A DNA stretch of 64,000 nt from Aradus depressus. Its lineage: Eukaryota; Arthropoda; Insecta; Hemiptera; Aradidae. This document shows positions 1 through 11,493 of this stretch, in pieces; position 1 is the stretch's first letter; the number at the start of each line of letters is the position of its first letter. The stretch spans positions 12,340,562-12,404,561 of the forward strand of contig OY759217.1 in NCBI GenBank assembly GCA_963662175.1, written 5' to 3'. The notes beneath the pieces were generated by a model, which was not told the DNA's origin, did no database searches, and saw nothing but the letters and a program-made list of their open reading frames with translations. Made by a program: the position numbers and the translations under genes.

Positions 1-434
1 ACTTACAGAATGGCTCCTGAAACCTCATACTAAATTTTGTGTATATAAATTCATTACATCGGCAGTTATAGAGGTTTTTGAGTTGAGCCCCCTCTGATCC
101 CCTTCTTCCCTTCTACCGATTCCGCTGAAAATTAGTAAGTGTCATCCTTTAGGAGTTTTGGTCACTAATAAAAAATTGTTTGTCGATACATTCATTCTAT
201 CGGCAGTTATCGAGTTCACAGACAAACAGATAGACAGATATCTGAGCAGTGTCACCGGGGCAAGGAAGAAGTTAGCTCTCCCTCCCGAACCAATCTACTG
301 TTTGGGAATTATCTGAAAACAGATATTCCTGTTTGTGTGTGTATCTGTGAACACGATAACTCCCGATAGAACGAATTTATCGACACGAAATTATATATGT
401 ATATTTAGAAGCCCATAACGAATGTATCAATTCA
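1..434. repeat. Dispersed repeat 'family U', fragments
   Basis: This is the most abundant unnamed repeat in the window. Its signature phrases are CGATAACTnCCGATnnAACG, 'atgaatgtatcgacacgaaa', 'aaccctataaggac', 'gattttcagc' followed by a pyrimidine- or purine-rich run, and a boundary phrase 'gtatagggnaagttatgtaa'. Here positions about 30-225 read in the inverted orientation ('cattacatcggcagttat') and about 340-430 in the direct orientation ('acacgataactcccgata'). No coding potential is seen. I do not recognise the superfamily; a non-autonomous DNA transposon or decayed Helitron is possible. Confidence 0.6.
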
Positions 435-741
435 TATAGGCTCAGTGGTATGCGTGTCTTCTGAGCTCAAGATCGTGGGTTCGGAACCGGACCGAGGCCC
501 TTATTTTATCTTATCTGGGAGGTAAAATAAACTTTAGCACGCCGTCCTTCGGTTGGGACGTTAAGCGATGGTCCCGAGCCTGTACGATGTCAGGTACTCG
601 TTAAAGTCCACTACCCTGGGTGAATAAAAATTTAGGACTCTCTTAGTAGATTTGGGCTCGTGTCCCCCAGAGGGTCGAAAGAGCGCTCTGGTAGTAGGCG
701 ATATGACCTCGTAGATAAAGCCCGGGCATATAATAACTCAA
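435..741 (+). mobile_element. tRNA-derived SINE, family S copy
   Basis: Family S has a tRNA-like head with a pol III box A (TAGCTCAGTGGT) and box B (GGTTCGAAACC), a body with 'gccgtccttcggatgggac' and 'gttaagcgatggtcccgag', and a 3' part ending 'gttaaagcccgggcatgag' plus a short tail. In this copy the first bases of the head are missing or mutated (it begins 'taggctcagtggtatgcgtg') and box B is altered (GGTTCGGAACC). It ends 'cccgggcatataataactca', without the CCTAA tail. Confidence 0.85.
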
Positions 742-1570
742 TACATATATATATTCAATAAGTTAACAGGAAGCAGAACGTTTCTGATAATAATGCACTT
801 TTGAATTTAATAAATGTTTTTTTCTTCTTTTATTGAATATTGAACCAGTTTTGAAATTGGCTTAATTGAGAAGTTTTTAAAAGTTGACTCCTAAGAAAAT
901 TTAACGCAAAGATATTTTTTTCTTCTTTTTTTATCGGAAGAATTGACTAGTTTAGGGGTAACTTTTTTTTTTTATTGGAGTTAAAGGGAATGCAAATGAT
1001 GTTTTAATGATCAATTAGACTAAACTGGAGCTGAAGGATGGTGTATCGACGTGAGAGAGAGGGGGGGTCAAGTGGGGTGAGTGGTGGGGGGGGGGGGGGG
1101 GGGGCAAGAAAGGTAGTTCGGTGGAAAAATTGAGAGGACATCGTTAGGAGGCCAATAAACAAACCTTCAAGGGCTCTCCCACCCTTCAGAGTCCCTTCTC
1201 TAGCCCTACGTACTTCTCTCTGCCCTACGGGTTCTTATATCATCCACGTACAGTACGGAGACCAAACATAAGTAATCGGCTAGGAATTTAATGTTGAGTT
1301 TTCAACGAAATTTCATGTTTAGCCCTACTACATAAGAGAGAAAAAAAAAACCAAAATAGGTGTTCAGAGAAAAGGGCTCAAAAATCTCGACCTTATGGTA
1401 AAAATCAATGATTCACCGATAACGTTTTACTCCCCCAGCTGTAAAAAAGTGTAGGGATCCGTAATCTATGGAAACTCGACATCGAATTTCTGACTGATTA
1501 CACTACGTAATAAAACTTGACCAAGTTTTTGTTTATCTTAGTTTTTTAGTGTTTATTGCTTAATTTGATG
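742..1570. other. Intergenic AT-rich stretch with G-run and U fragments
   Basis: No gene is supported. A guanine homopolymer of about 20 bases lies near 1085-1104, next to a purine-rich tract. Short family-U pieces occur at about 1285-1320 ('gttgagttttcaacgaaatt') and 1400-1500 ('gattcaccgat', 'actcgacatcgaatttctga'). Confidence 0.5.
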
Positions 1571-2275
1571 ATGCTGATTATGAATATACAAGTAGTTTTT
1601 CTTAAGTGTCAATATTTTGGCTGTGATAATAAACTTTTCAATTTTTTCAAAAGCTACTAATATTCAATGTTTTTTTAATATAACTAGAGTCCTATAGAAG
1701 AAATCTAACGTACAGTACCTCAAGAATTGGTAGGAATAAGTGCAAAAATATTGAATAACATTGAATGTTCATAGAACAATAGTGTCTTTTAAAATGTTCA
1801 TCAGAACGGCCTTTCCTCTTATGTTTATCTGACCCCACTGCACGCACTATACCCCATCATAGTCTCCCATCATAGTACAGTCCCAACGTCCCTGATACCT
1901 TCTTTCAAAACAAGTAATGCATTTTCACAGACATTCTACATCCAAGTACATGGTAACTATGTATCAAATTTTCTATCAGTTACATGTAATTCTCACTTCT
2001 CTTGTTGCCCAAAAACTGATGCACTCCCATCGTAAATACATCCCAAGCATTCATCAAAAATCATTGCATCTTCAAGTTTTTTTGACTTGAACATCACACG
2101 TGCGGTGAAAATTTCACCTTTTATTTTTGCTTCACTCATCTTAGGGAACATTTGTGTGATGAGGTTCAGAGCCTCACTGTTGCTACCTAAACCTTTGTTT
2201 ATCAAGTCCAAGTTTGGTATGGAGTGGTGATAACAGACACACGAGGGAAAAACTACTTGTATATTCATACACTAA
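1571..2275. repeat. Inverted repeat flanking a 91-codon minus-strand ORF
   Basis: The segment TATGAATATACAAGTAGTTT near 1580 recurs inverted near 2250, and weaker complementarity continues outward. The enclosed minus-strand ORF (1993..2268) has 91 codons and begins inside the right arm. Its product has no signal peptide or recognised domain. Residues KMSEAKIKGEIF resemble short conserved phrases I associate with retroelement-derived hypothetical proteins, but this is weak. A transposon remnant is the likeliest reading. Confidence 0.35.
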
Positions 2276-3059
2276 ACACAGAAAAATAAACATAAATAAT
2301 TTTTTGTTACGTAGTGTTATATAACTTGCCCTATTTTTCGCATTGCTGGGGAACTAATGCGAGACGGTAGCGAAGAAGATTGATGCCCTGGTTCCTATTT
2401 TTATGTACCAACCAGAAATTGGCAATATATATATGTATTTTGTCTTTTTTGAATATCATCATTGTATATCATCGTTATCTACTTAACACTAAAGAACATT
2501 GAAGAATTATCTATGGATCTTTTTAATGAAGTGTACTCAATCATCTTGATAACTATCACGCAATGTTAATTTATGTTATCATTGCTGTTGGTTGCTATGG
2601 TAGAAATACGGTGTGTCTTTTGGCATTAATATGGACAGGTATAGTGGAATAATGTTGGCATTTCACACCTCTGAATGAGATAATTTTTGCATTTCACACG
2701 TTTGAATGACATGACCCCCCTGCACAAAGTAGAATAATGTACACCTGTGGAAGGCATGATGACCTCACTCCTTGTCAGCTTATGTATTATTGACTAGGGT
2801 GTCATTAGGCTGTCCTCACCATTGCTATGTCTCTCACGCAGGCACGCTACCCCCTGCACCCGCCCTGATAACCCCTACTTTAATATTAATTAATATCCAA
2901 TCGATTAGAGATTGACATGACGACAGTTTCAACCCCCATCCCCTCCCCTCTCTTCTCTACCATTGGTGCATAATAAACTTTATTTATTTGTATTCACCCC
3001 GGAAAAAGATAGAAAATATCTGGTACCTGACTGCAATGGATGATAGATTTTTTTTTTTT
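2276..3059. other. No gene seen
   Basis: AT-rich non-coding sequence. A short local repeat of 'gcatttcacac' occurs near 2658 and 2690. Nothing else is supported. Confidence 0.5.
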
Positions 3060-3900
3060 TTTCCCCAAGCTATACAAAATATAGGGGAAAATACTCGTAC
3101 GTAATAGGTCAGAAGTTCCATACTGAGTTTCCACCAAAATGTTCGACCCCTTGATTCTAAAAATTAAAAAATAAAGGTTCAGTCATTATTTGTGTCTGTG
3201 AACACGAGAAGTTCCGAAAAAAAAAAAAAAAAGTCGGTAAACAATTAATTCCCCTAATTCCCCAGTAAGAAATAATTAATTAAATTTTCGCTCTCCATCC
3301 AAAATCAATGGCTAGGCCGCATCCGCATGGGCTAGAAGTCAATAGTGGACTTACATTTGCGCTAGGTACTGAATCCTCATACTAAATTTTGTATTGATAC
3401 ATTCATTAGATTGACAGTCGCTGGGTTTTCTGAGTTGAGCCATCTTTGACCCCCCCACTCCTTTGGTCGATTCTGCTAAAAATTAATAGATCTTTATGAG
3501 GTTTTGAATTTACAAATCAAATTTTGTGTCAATACATTCATTATGATGGTTAGAATATAACTGAAGTTAATAGTTATTAGAGTTTTTGTGTTAAGCCTTC
3601 CCTCTAAACTTCCCATTCCCTTTGGCCGATTTGACTGAAAATTGATAGTTGTCGTTTTATCTATAAGAAGTTATCGTGTTCACAGATATATACACACAGC
3701 CAGACTTTTCGTTTTTCATTTTTGGAATCCAGGGGTTCGAAAAACATGACATTCCAGTGAAAAATCAATATCGTATTTCTGAAAGATTGCCTAACTTCCT
3801 CCATACTTCGTCATGGCTATCCCATCGACTCGTATGTAAATTTTCGCTAATATTTGATAAACTGATCCACCCAGTTTAACCCAACTAACGAAGTTCTCTC
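3060..3900. repeat. Family U, composite copy
   Basis: The block starts with the terminal phrase 'aagctatacaaaatatagg' at about 3066. It then carries inverted-orientation core units (about 3365-3560 and 3560-3690) with 'cattcattatgatggttaga' and 'tggccgatttgactgaaaat', and closes with 'tcgtatttctgaaagattgc' near 3770. The core unit is therefore repeated internally at roughly 150-170 bp spacing, as in other copies. Confidence 0.55.
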
Positions 3901-4083
3901 AAATGAGTCGGAGGAACGTATGGAGAATTAAGAAGTTGTGCATTTGAATTCAGGAACAGGGTCTACTGAAGGGTCTTTTATTTAGCATAATTGATCGTGT
4001 GGTGGACATTCAAAAATCGAGGATCTCCCGGAGGAGACAAGGGGAAGCATATAAAACAGATGTAGAAGAGATCCAGACCGGGT

Positions 4084-4688
4084 AACCAGGGGAAGGACTC
4101 GTTAGCAGCAGTGCCTCTTTCAGAAGGTAGCCATCTAATTAGAGGCAAACTGGGAGAACCAGGACTAACGAGACCAAAGGAGGCTCTGATCTTTGGGCAT
4201 GCCCAGGGTGCGGACCAACTTCATCGGGTGTAACCAAGGGAAGGAGGACTTGTTAGCAGCAGTGCCTCTTTCAGAAGGTAGGCATCTAATTAGAGGCAAA
4301 CTGGGAGAACCAGGACTAACGAGACCAAAGGAGGCTCTGATCTTTGGGCATGCCCAGGGTGCGGACCAACTTCATCGGGTGTAACCAAGGGAAGGAGGAC
4401 TTGTCAGCAGCAGTGCCTCTTTCAGAAGGTAGGCATCTAATTAGAGGCAAACTGGGAGAATCAGGACTAACGAGACCAAAGGAGGCTCTGATCTTTGGGC
4501 ATGCCCAGGGTGCGGACCAACTTCATCGGGTGTAACCAAGGGAAGGAGGACTTGTTAGCAGCAGTGCCTCTTTCAGAAGGTAGGCATCTAATTAGAGGCA
4601 AACTGGGAGAACCAGGACTAACGAGACCAAAGGAGGCTCTGATCTTTGCGCATGCCCAGGGTGCGGACCAACTTCATCGGGTATAATA
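4084..4688 (+). repeat. 151-bp tandem repeat, 4 copies
   Basis: Four head-to-tail copies begin with 'taaccagggg' or 'taaccaaggg' and contain 'cagtgcctctttcagaaggt', 'gagaccaaaggaggctctga' and 'catgcccagggtgcggacc'. The last three differ from each other by only a few bases, while the first is slightly more divergent. Since 151 is not a multiple of 3, the overlapping 63-codon ORFs in the array are a by-product of repetition, not genes. Confidence 0.9.
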
Positions 4689-4904
4689 AGTTGCTTTACC
4701 GTGAGCATCTTGTTAGGTTGTGGAAACTGGAGGACGGAGGAATCGAAATGTCAATGAAAATATCCATATTGTTGAAGCGCAACCTCGTATGCCACAAAAA
4801 ATAGAAAATGAAGTTGAATGAAGTAAAAAAAAATATACTTTTTCAGTGGAGAGCACCTGAAGATCAGAAGTGGACCGTTACAAAGATCAATATCGTTGGT
4901 TCTT
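4689..4904. other. No gene seen
   Basis: Short AT-rich spacer between the 151-bp array and a truncated SINE. Nothing is recognised. Confidence 0.4.
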
Positions 4905-5110
4905 TAAATGGGACGTTAAGCGATGGTCTCGAGCCTGTAACATGTAGGATACTCGTTACTACTTCCTAGGTAACGAAACCTGGTTGGGCAACCTTTAGGG
5001 CTCCCTCTGTAGGGTCGGGCTCATATCCACTAGAGCGACAAAAGAGTTCTCTGGTAGCAGGCGATCTGACCTCGTAGCTAAGTCCGGGCATGAGTTACAA
5101 TATACCTACT
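4905..5110 (+). mobile_element. SINE family S, 5'-truncated and decayed
   Basis: Starts inside the body ('aaatgggacgttaagcgatg') and runs to 'agtccgggcatgagttaca'. The tRNA head is absent and many substitutions mark this as an old copy. Confidence 0.8.
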
Positions 5111-5300
5111 CAGTTCGAATTAATGATTAACGAACAACGATCTTCCTCTGAATCCAATTTACCATTTTGATTGAAAATCAATAGGTGTCTTTTTCAGAGA
5201 TATCCGAATTATCAATTTAAATTTCGTGTTGATGCATTCATTACATCGACTGTTATTTGGAGCTTTTACGTTAGGCTCCCATCATCTGGTGGCCCATGGA
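5111..5300. repeat. Family U fragment
   Basis: Contains 'gattgaaaatcaataggtgt', 'cgtgttgatgcattcattac' and 'acatcgactgttatt', i.e. the core unit in inverted orientation. Confidence 0.5.
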
Positions 5301-5474
5301 TTTGATGAAGAATAAATGGTGAAATGGTGGTTGAGAAAGATAATTCCAGTGAGGTGGCTTCAAGAGAAGGGGAAACGGATAGAATCTGTGGAAAATTATG
5401 ATCAGGAAGCAGGTATTCTATGGTGGACTGTGAATGATCCTGTTTACAATGCTTGTTGACTAAATCCAACCTAT

Positions 5475-5728
5475 AGTGCGCCGGTAGCTCAGTGGTGTGC
5501 GTGCTTGCTTACTGAGTTCAATATCGCGGGTTCAAAACTCGGCCGAGGTGCTTAGTTTATTTTATTTGGGAGGTAAAAAAAACTTGTCCACGCCGTCCTC
5601 CGGATGGGATGTTAAGGAATGGCCCCGAGCCTGTACGATGTCAGATACTCGTTAAAAACCCTGGGATAAACCTGAGGAGGCCAAATTTAGGTAGGACACC
5701 CATTGTAGAGTCGGGCTCATGTTGACCA
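5475..5728 (+). mobile_element. SINE family S, 3'-incomplete
   Basis: Intact-looking head (GCGCCGGTAGCTCAGTGGTG) with box B GGTTCAAAACT, then the body. The copy stops after 'gtcgggctcatgttgacc', short of the usual 3' third. The next bases (5729-5775, 'ttggatgcttagatcccta') belong to another dispersed sequence that recurs inverted near 13866-13915. Confidence 0.82.
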
Positions 5729-5984
5729 TATTGGATGCTTAGATCCCTAGGTGTACACACCAGCCCACGAAACATCATGGTAAGAAAGAGGGCCTCTTAC
5801 CGGAGCCAATTACTCGGCTGATTAGCTGCTTTCAGCCGGGTTATAGAGGTGAGCTCTTCAGCCATGTTTAAAAAGTTATAATGAAGGCTGCATTTTATTG
5901 TATAATAGTCAATTTTTCATTTGAAAAGAGAACGTCATATTGGAAAACTGGTCACTGCGATACCCAGACGGCTGCAGTAACAAA

Positions 5985-6790
5985 CAGCACTTCTCACTAT
6001 TTTTACTTGCCCAACTATACGAAGAAATTCGATGTTGAGTTTTTACAGAAATTTCATATTCTCCGACCTCAGTGAAATTGTTGTCACATTTGAGAGATAC
6101 TTATCCGATCAATATCATTTTTCTTTTGAGAAATCTAGTTTCAGAATTCGAAAAGACGAGAAAATCTTCTGTGAATCACCGGCAATGTACTTCCCCAGTA
6201 CGAAATATTTAACTAAGTTTCCGTTCTCCCTTCATAACCAATCAATTGTTTCAGATAAAAATCAATAGTTGACTTACAATCGAGTTTCTTGACACATTCA
6301 TTACATCGACAGTTATTAAACATTGTGAATAGAGCCCCCTCCACTGAACCCCCCTTCCCTTCAGCCGATATGGCTGAAATTCGACAGGTTAAATCCTCAT
6401 TGGGTTTTGACTTTAAATATGAAATTTCATGTTGATACATTCATTACATCGGCAGTTATTTAAATTCACATACGAAATTTTGTGTCGATACAGTCATTAC
6501 AATCAACGGCATTTACTAGAGTTTTTATGTTAAGCCTTCCTCCTAAACCCCCCTCCCCTTTGGTCGATTTGGCTGAAAAGGTCGTTAGAGGATTCTGAAT
6601 TCACATATAAAATTTCGTGTTGATACATAATTCTCTCGGAAGTTATAGTGTACACAGACTCACTTTTTTTTTTCATATTTGGAATCTAGAGTTCATAAAA
6701 CATTAAATTCCGTTGAAAACTCGACATCGAATTTTTGACAGATTACATAATTTCCCCTATACATCGTAAAGCTGGAGAAGTTAAAGTTAA
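5985..6790. repeat. Family U, long composite copy
   Basis: Contains, in order, 'gatgttgagtttttacagaa', 'gaatcaccggcaatgtactt', several core units in inverted orientation with 'cattacatcgacagttatt' or 'cattacatcggcagttatt', and the end phrase 'actcgacatcgaatttttga'. Two or three core units are tandem inside it. Confidence 0.55.
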
Positions 6791-7365
6791 ATGAAATACT
6801 GCCAATTTAACTGCTTCCAGTAAGCATGTTTCATGAGGCTTCCTTTTTTTTACCTGAGAAAAGAAAAAAAAAAAAATCTTTTATCTAATTAATTGTAATT
6901 AATTAAAGAACTTTTATTTATTGTTTACAGATTTCTTAGTCAATGAAGTAACTCTTCAAAAAAAAAAAAAAAATTAAAGAGAAAAAGGAAGTCCATGGTA
7001 GAGGGAGAGAGAGAACTTCATTAGCCTCTTAATCAAAGGGCCTTAAACCGAGTTTGAGGAGTGTTCGTCAGGGGCTTTCTGATTTATCGGCAGGGTTAAT
7101 TGGGCCATCCCACCACCCACCACCCGTAAAAACATAATTAATTGATGATGAAGACAATTTCATAATTGGAAATTGTATTAATTTACAGCAGTTCGCTTCT
7201 CTGAAGTAATACAGGCTTCGAGGAAAAGGCTCCTGCCTAATACTTGGCTGGACTATATCCTTCAGAAGTACGACGTATCCTTTCAATCAATGAGTCTCCT
7301 GGATTTGATCTTATTGAAAGGATAATCCACAATAACTTAAACCGCAAAGCTATCCTCTTAAACTA
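6791..7365. other. No gene seen
   Basis: A/T homopolymers (near 6860-6880 and 6958-6973) and a GA-rich run near 7000-7012. The 132-codon plus ORF starting at 7244 gains most of its length from the tandem array that follows. Confidence 0.4.
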
Positions 7366-7369
7366 TCGC

Positions 7370-7872
7370 CCACTAGGACAGTATCGCGTCAGTATAGTGC
7401 CGTGCAGAGACTGTACCGGCCTTTCAGACACAATGCACGCTGGGTATTTCAATAGAGGTTCGTCCATTAGGACAGTATCGTATCGGTATGGAGTTAGTAC
7501 AGCGACGGTTCCGGCCCTTAAGACACAATGCACGCTGGGTATTTCAATAGAGGTTCGTCCATTAGGACAGTATCGTATCGGTATGGAGTTAGTACAGCGA
7601 CGGTTCCGGCCCTTAAGACACAATGCACGCTGGGTATTTTAATAGAGGTTCGTCCATTAGGACAGTATCGTATCGGTATGGAGTTAGTACAGGGACGGTT
7701 CCGGCCTTTCAGGCACAATGCTCTCGGGGTATTTCAATAGAGGTTCGTCCACTAGGACAGTATCGTATCGGTGTGGAGTTAGTACAGGGACGATTCCGGC
7801 CTTTCAGACACAATGCTCGCTGGGTATTACAATAGAGGTTCGTCCATTAGGACAGTATCGTATCGGTGTGAT
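7370..7872 (+). repeat. 95-bp tandem repeat, about 5.3 copies
   Basis: Units share 'ggttcgtccattaggacagt', 'atcgtatcggtatggagtta' and 'cacaatgcacgctgggtatt'. Copies start near 7376, 7470, 7565, 7660, 7755 and 7850. The unit is free of stop codons across long stretches in several frames of both strands, giving overlapping ORFs up to 132 codons. With a period of 95 bp the frame rotates each copy, so one protein function is unlikely. Confidence 0.9.
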
Positions 7873-7918
7873 GTCATTTGAAACAAAGAAAACCGATAAC
7901 GCCATCACATTACTTTCA

Positions 7919-8218
7919 GTTAGTTAGTTATTGTGACTAATACCCGGGCTTTAACTACGAGGTCATATCGCCTACTACCAGAGCGCTCTTTCATCGCCGA
8001 CTCTACAGTGGGAGTCTTAAATTTTACCTACCTCGGTTTATTCACCTAGGGCTCTTTCATGTCTATCTGGCATCGTACGTTCACGGAACCATCGCTTAAC
8101 CTCCCATCCAAAGGACAGTGTGCTCTAGGTTTTTTCACCTCCCAGATAAAACACCTCAAGGCCGGGCTTAGAACCCTCGACTTTGAGCTCAGCAGTTACC
8201 TTTGAGCTACCGGCGCCC
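7919..8218 (-). mobile_element. SINE family S with 14-bp target duplication
   Basis: Minus-strand copy running from tail ('gttagttagttattgtgact' on the plus strand) to head ('ctaccggcgccc'). The target TCACATTACTTTCA is duplicated at 7905-7918 and 8219-8232, which proves retrotransposition and fixes the ends. The tail here reads (AACTAAC)-like rather than CCTAA. Confidence 0.92.
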
Positions 8219-8232
8219 TCACATTACTTTCA

Positions 8233-9590
8233 TATAGTAATGCCAGTATGGAATGAGAGAGTGGAAGTGAGAGTGATCTGTATAAAGCGGGTTGGTATAA
8301 GAAAGTCCTGTAATGGCCCCGTCACATTTTTAGATATTATTATTCCCATTTTTTTATAAACTGCCTACGTTCTCAGATAATTAGACAATTCTATGCTCTT
8401 CTTCTGAGACTGATTTCTTCAAAGGTACCTGAGGGACCTGGTGTCTGTGCAGTGTCATTGATGTCGTTATATTTTCAAGGGGGTCCATTTTTCACCATTT
8501 AAAAATAATTTAAAAGAAAAAAAAAAAGAGAAAAAAAAAACCTTTTGCCTTTTTATCCGTTTTAATGGGGTGGTATCAGAGACGGGCCGGGGCTAACCGT
8601 GGGCTCTCCTTATTGGACTAATTTGGGTTTTCAAACCTCTTTTTCAAAAGTTTCTTACACCCTCCAAAAGAAGTACTTCTAATGTCATTCGGTCCTTAAT
8701 GCCGTGTTAAGCCGGCTCTACAAGATGCTACGAACACATTCCAACGTTGGAAGTTTGATAGTTTGTAGCATCGTCTGGCGGGACTTCGAACCTACGAGCT
8801 TCCAATGTCAAGCAAGCATCGAACATTCGTGTTGGAAGATGTTCCGGTTGACATTTTTATATTATTCTCAGGTTACCTGACATTACCTAAGGCTGTAACA
8901 CAGGGGTGAGATATCCTACCTTAACATAACATTTACAAATATTTATTGTCAATAATCTAATAAAATAGAAAAATATAATAGTATATCTATAAAAAAAAGT
9001 TTAAAGTAGAATAAATATTATAATTACAAGAAGAAAATTAAAATGCGTAAAATCTTTATAATAAATAATCATATATATAAAGCTGAAAATGTCTGTGCGT
9101 TGTACCGCTATAACTCACGAAGGGCTTGATGGATTTGATTAATTTTTTTAAAAATTTGTTCGTCATCGTCTGTGGAAGGTTATAGGGTATTAGTACCTCA
9201 ATATCTGGTCCATCCCAGCATCCACCCAAGCAATCTTTGTAACTCAAAAACCACTGCAATGATTAATGAGGAATCTTTCTGAATAGATAAGTTTTATCTA
9301 CCGGAAGGTTAAGGTCTATTTTTTAATCAACCCCTGGTCCATCCCAGCATCCACTCACGCAATCTTTGTAACTCGAAAACTATTGCAACGATTAATGAGA
9401 AATCTTTTCGAATAAATTAGTTTTAGCTCCAAAGCTAGCGTTACTACAGTTGAAGGACTATAAGCCTTATTCCGTATGAATAATTGAAAATTATAACATC
9501 ATGAATGTACTGTCGAAGAACTGAATAGCCTTATAGGAGATATTGGGAGAAAAGTCAAAGTTCCCGAGGGTATTACTGCTAGTATATTAT
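8233..9590. other. Mixed repeats, no gene
   Basis: At about 8264-8312 lies the bipartite motif GAGAGTGATCTG ... GGTATAAGAAAGTC that recurs elsewhere in the window. At 8690-8840 a degenerate tRNA-like segment has 'gggacttcgaacc' (inverse of a box B). Two imperfect direct copies about 129 bp apart (around 9205 and 9334) share 'ctggtccatcccagcatcca' and 'gcaatctttgtaactc'. No coding gene is supported. Confidence 0.45.
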
Positions 9591-9603
9591 AAAAAGGGTA
9601 ATT

Positions 9604-9891
9604 AGGTTAGGTTAGGTTTTATGACTCATGCCCGGGCTTTAACTACGAGGTCATATCGCCTACTACCAGAGCGCTCTATCGTCACTCTGGTGGACATGAG
9701 CCCGACTCTACTGTGGGAGTCCTAAATTTTGCCTACCCTAAATTTTTATTCATCTAGGGTAGGGGTCTTTAACGAGTACCTGACATCGTACAGGCTCGGG
9801 ACCATCGCTTAACGTCCCATCCGAAGGACGGCGTGCTTAAGTTTATTTTACCTCCCAGATAAAATAAACTAAGGGCCTCGGTCGGGCTACG
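9604..9891 (-). mobile_element. SINE family S, 5'-truncated, 13-bp target duplication
   Basis: The plus strand begins with the complemented tail TTAGG repeats ('taggttaggttaggtttta'), and the copy stops in the head just inside box B. The target AAAAAGGGTAATT is duplicated at 9591-9603 and 9892-9904. Truncation at the 5' end with an intact duplication is the standard outcome of target-primed reverse transcription. Confidence 0.93.
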
Positions 9892-9904
9892 AAAAAGGGT
9901 AATT

Positions 9905-10465
9905 CCCCCGGCGTTAAAAGGGGTAACTCTCCCACCTCGCACTTCCCCACTGGTCGCTTATCTCTAGAGTTGTGTCAGTCATCGCGTCCGTTGTACTTAC
10001 TTGACGATTAACAGATTCGAATTGAACTGCACTGTATTAATTTCTCAGAGAGGGTATGGAGGTAGCTTATCCCTCATGCTGAAGTACAATGGAGTAAGGT
10101 TAGACCTTGGAGACAGACAAACTGTTAGTTGAGCCCCTCCAGAAAACTTTGTTTGGCTTCTGTACAGTTTTCATTGCTAATTAGCCATCTCGGTCCCTAT
10201 ATTGTGGATCTTGTGCAGGTTACAAAGACGTGAAGCCATCCAATGCTGGCCTCTCACAATGAACCTCCCTCCCCCCTCCACCCCTTCCCCTTCCCCCTCC
10301 TCATTTAGTTATTGTACCTGTCTGTCAAAGGGAACAATCTTTTTATTACTTTTCCATCTTATACTGTAATTTAATCATTTACAGCTACTGGTAGAGAATT
10401 GAAAATAAAAAAGGCTTCGATGAATCACCGGCTATGTACTTCCACAGCACGAATTAATCAGTTAC
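9905..10465. other. No gene seen; C-rich tract and U terminus
   Basis: Includes a polypyrimidine tract at about 10265-10305 and, at 10405-10465, a family-U terminal phrase ('gatgaatcaccggctatgta', 'gcacgaattaatcag'). Confidence 0.4.
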
Positions 10466-10521
10466 GAAGTAGAAGGAATTCGAGGTTCTGTCGAGTAAGA
10501 GAAAACTCAATATTTGGCCAA

Positions 10522-10552
10522 CGTTTCGAAAACTATTTATTTTCTTCTTCAG
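10522..10552 (-). ncRNA. Hammerhead-like core, left arm
   Basis: Read on the minus strand: CTGAAGA, then a hairpin with GAAAA/TTTTC arms and loop TAAATAG, then GAAACG. This matches the hammerhead layout CUGANGA-stem II-GAAA, with one extra A before the stem. The partner copy in the other arm has a compensatory stem change. No flanking stem I/III or cleavage site was established, so catalysis is not shown. Confidence 0.4.
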
Positions 10553-10883
10553 GGCCTACAGAGTACAACAAACAAATTAGTCATTAAAAAGAGATTGAAA
10601 CAATTTTTATAAATAAATGAAAGAAAAAAAATTAAAATAAATAAATAATAAAAAAAAAATTTTTTAATTTTTTTTTTTTGAAAGTAGTAATAAAATAACC
10701 TATATATAACAATAAATATATATACATATATATACTTGAGTGGATGTGTGTGGTGAAGGTGTTGAGAGTTTGTGTCCATTGTATAGCCTTCAACCGTTAC
10801 GTACACTATACCATAGCTCTATACTGGACACAAACTCTCAACCCTTTCACCACATACATCCACTCAAGTCATTATAAGGTAAT

Positions 10884-10937
<54 letters not shown>

Positions 10938-10946
10938 ATATAGGTT

Positions 10947-11301
10947 GTTGAGGGCGCCGGTAGCTCAGTGGTATGCTTGCTTGTCTTCTGAACTCAAGAT
11001 CGTGGGTTCGAAACCCGACCGACGCCCTTAGTTTATTTTATCTGGGAGGTAAATAAAACTTAAGCACACCGTCCTTCGGATGGGACGTTAAGCGATGGTC
11101 CCGAGCCTGTACGATGTCAGGTACTCGTTAAAGACCCCTCCTCCTACCCTAGGTGAATAAAAATTTAGGGTAGGCAAAATTTAGGACTCCCACAGTCGAG
11201 TTGGGCACATGTCCACCAGAGTGACGAGAGAGCGCTCTGGTAGTAGGCGATTTGACCTCGTAGTTAAAGCCCGGGCATGAGTTATAATACCTAACCTAAC
11301 C
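10947..11301 (+). mobile_element. SINE family S, full length, CCTAA tail
   Basis: Head GGGCGCCGGTAGCTCAGTGG with box B GGTTCGAAACC, complete body, and tail 'acctaacctaacc'. The target TATATAGGTT is duplicated (10937-10946 and 11302-11311). Three extra bases (GTT) sit between the left duplication and the usual GAGGGCG start. Confidence 0.9.
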
Positions 11302-11493
11302 TATATAGGTTATTTTATTACTACTTTCAAAAAAAAATAATAATAATAATATTTAATTTTTATTATTTATTTATTTTTTTCTCTCTTTCATTTATTTATA
11401 AAAATTGTTTTCATCTCTTTTTAACATTTTTATTAAGTATCTAGTTATATCATTATCCATAATGACTAATTTGTTTGTTGTATTCTGTAGGCC

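Noticed and set aside
4193..4686. Three nearly identical 63-codon ORFs
   Set aside because: They tile the 151-bp tandem repeat and overlap one another; a consequence of repetition.
10744..11031. 95-codon ORF ending in the SINE head
   Set aside because: It spans a palindrome, a (TA)n run and a SINE; composition is repeat-driven.
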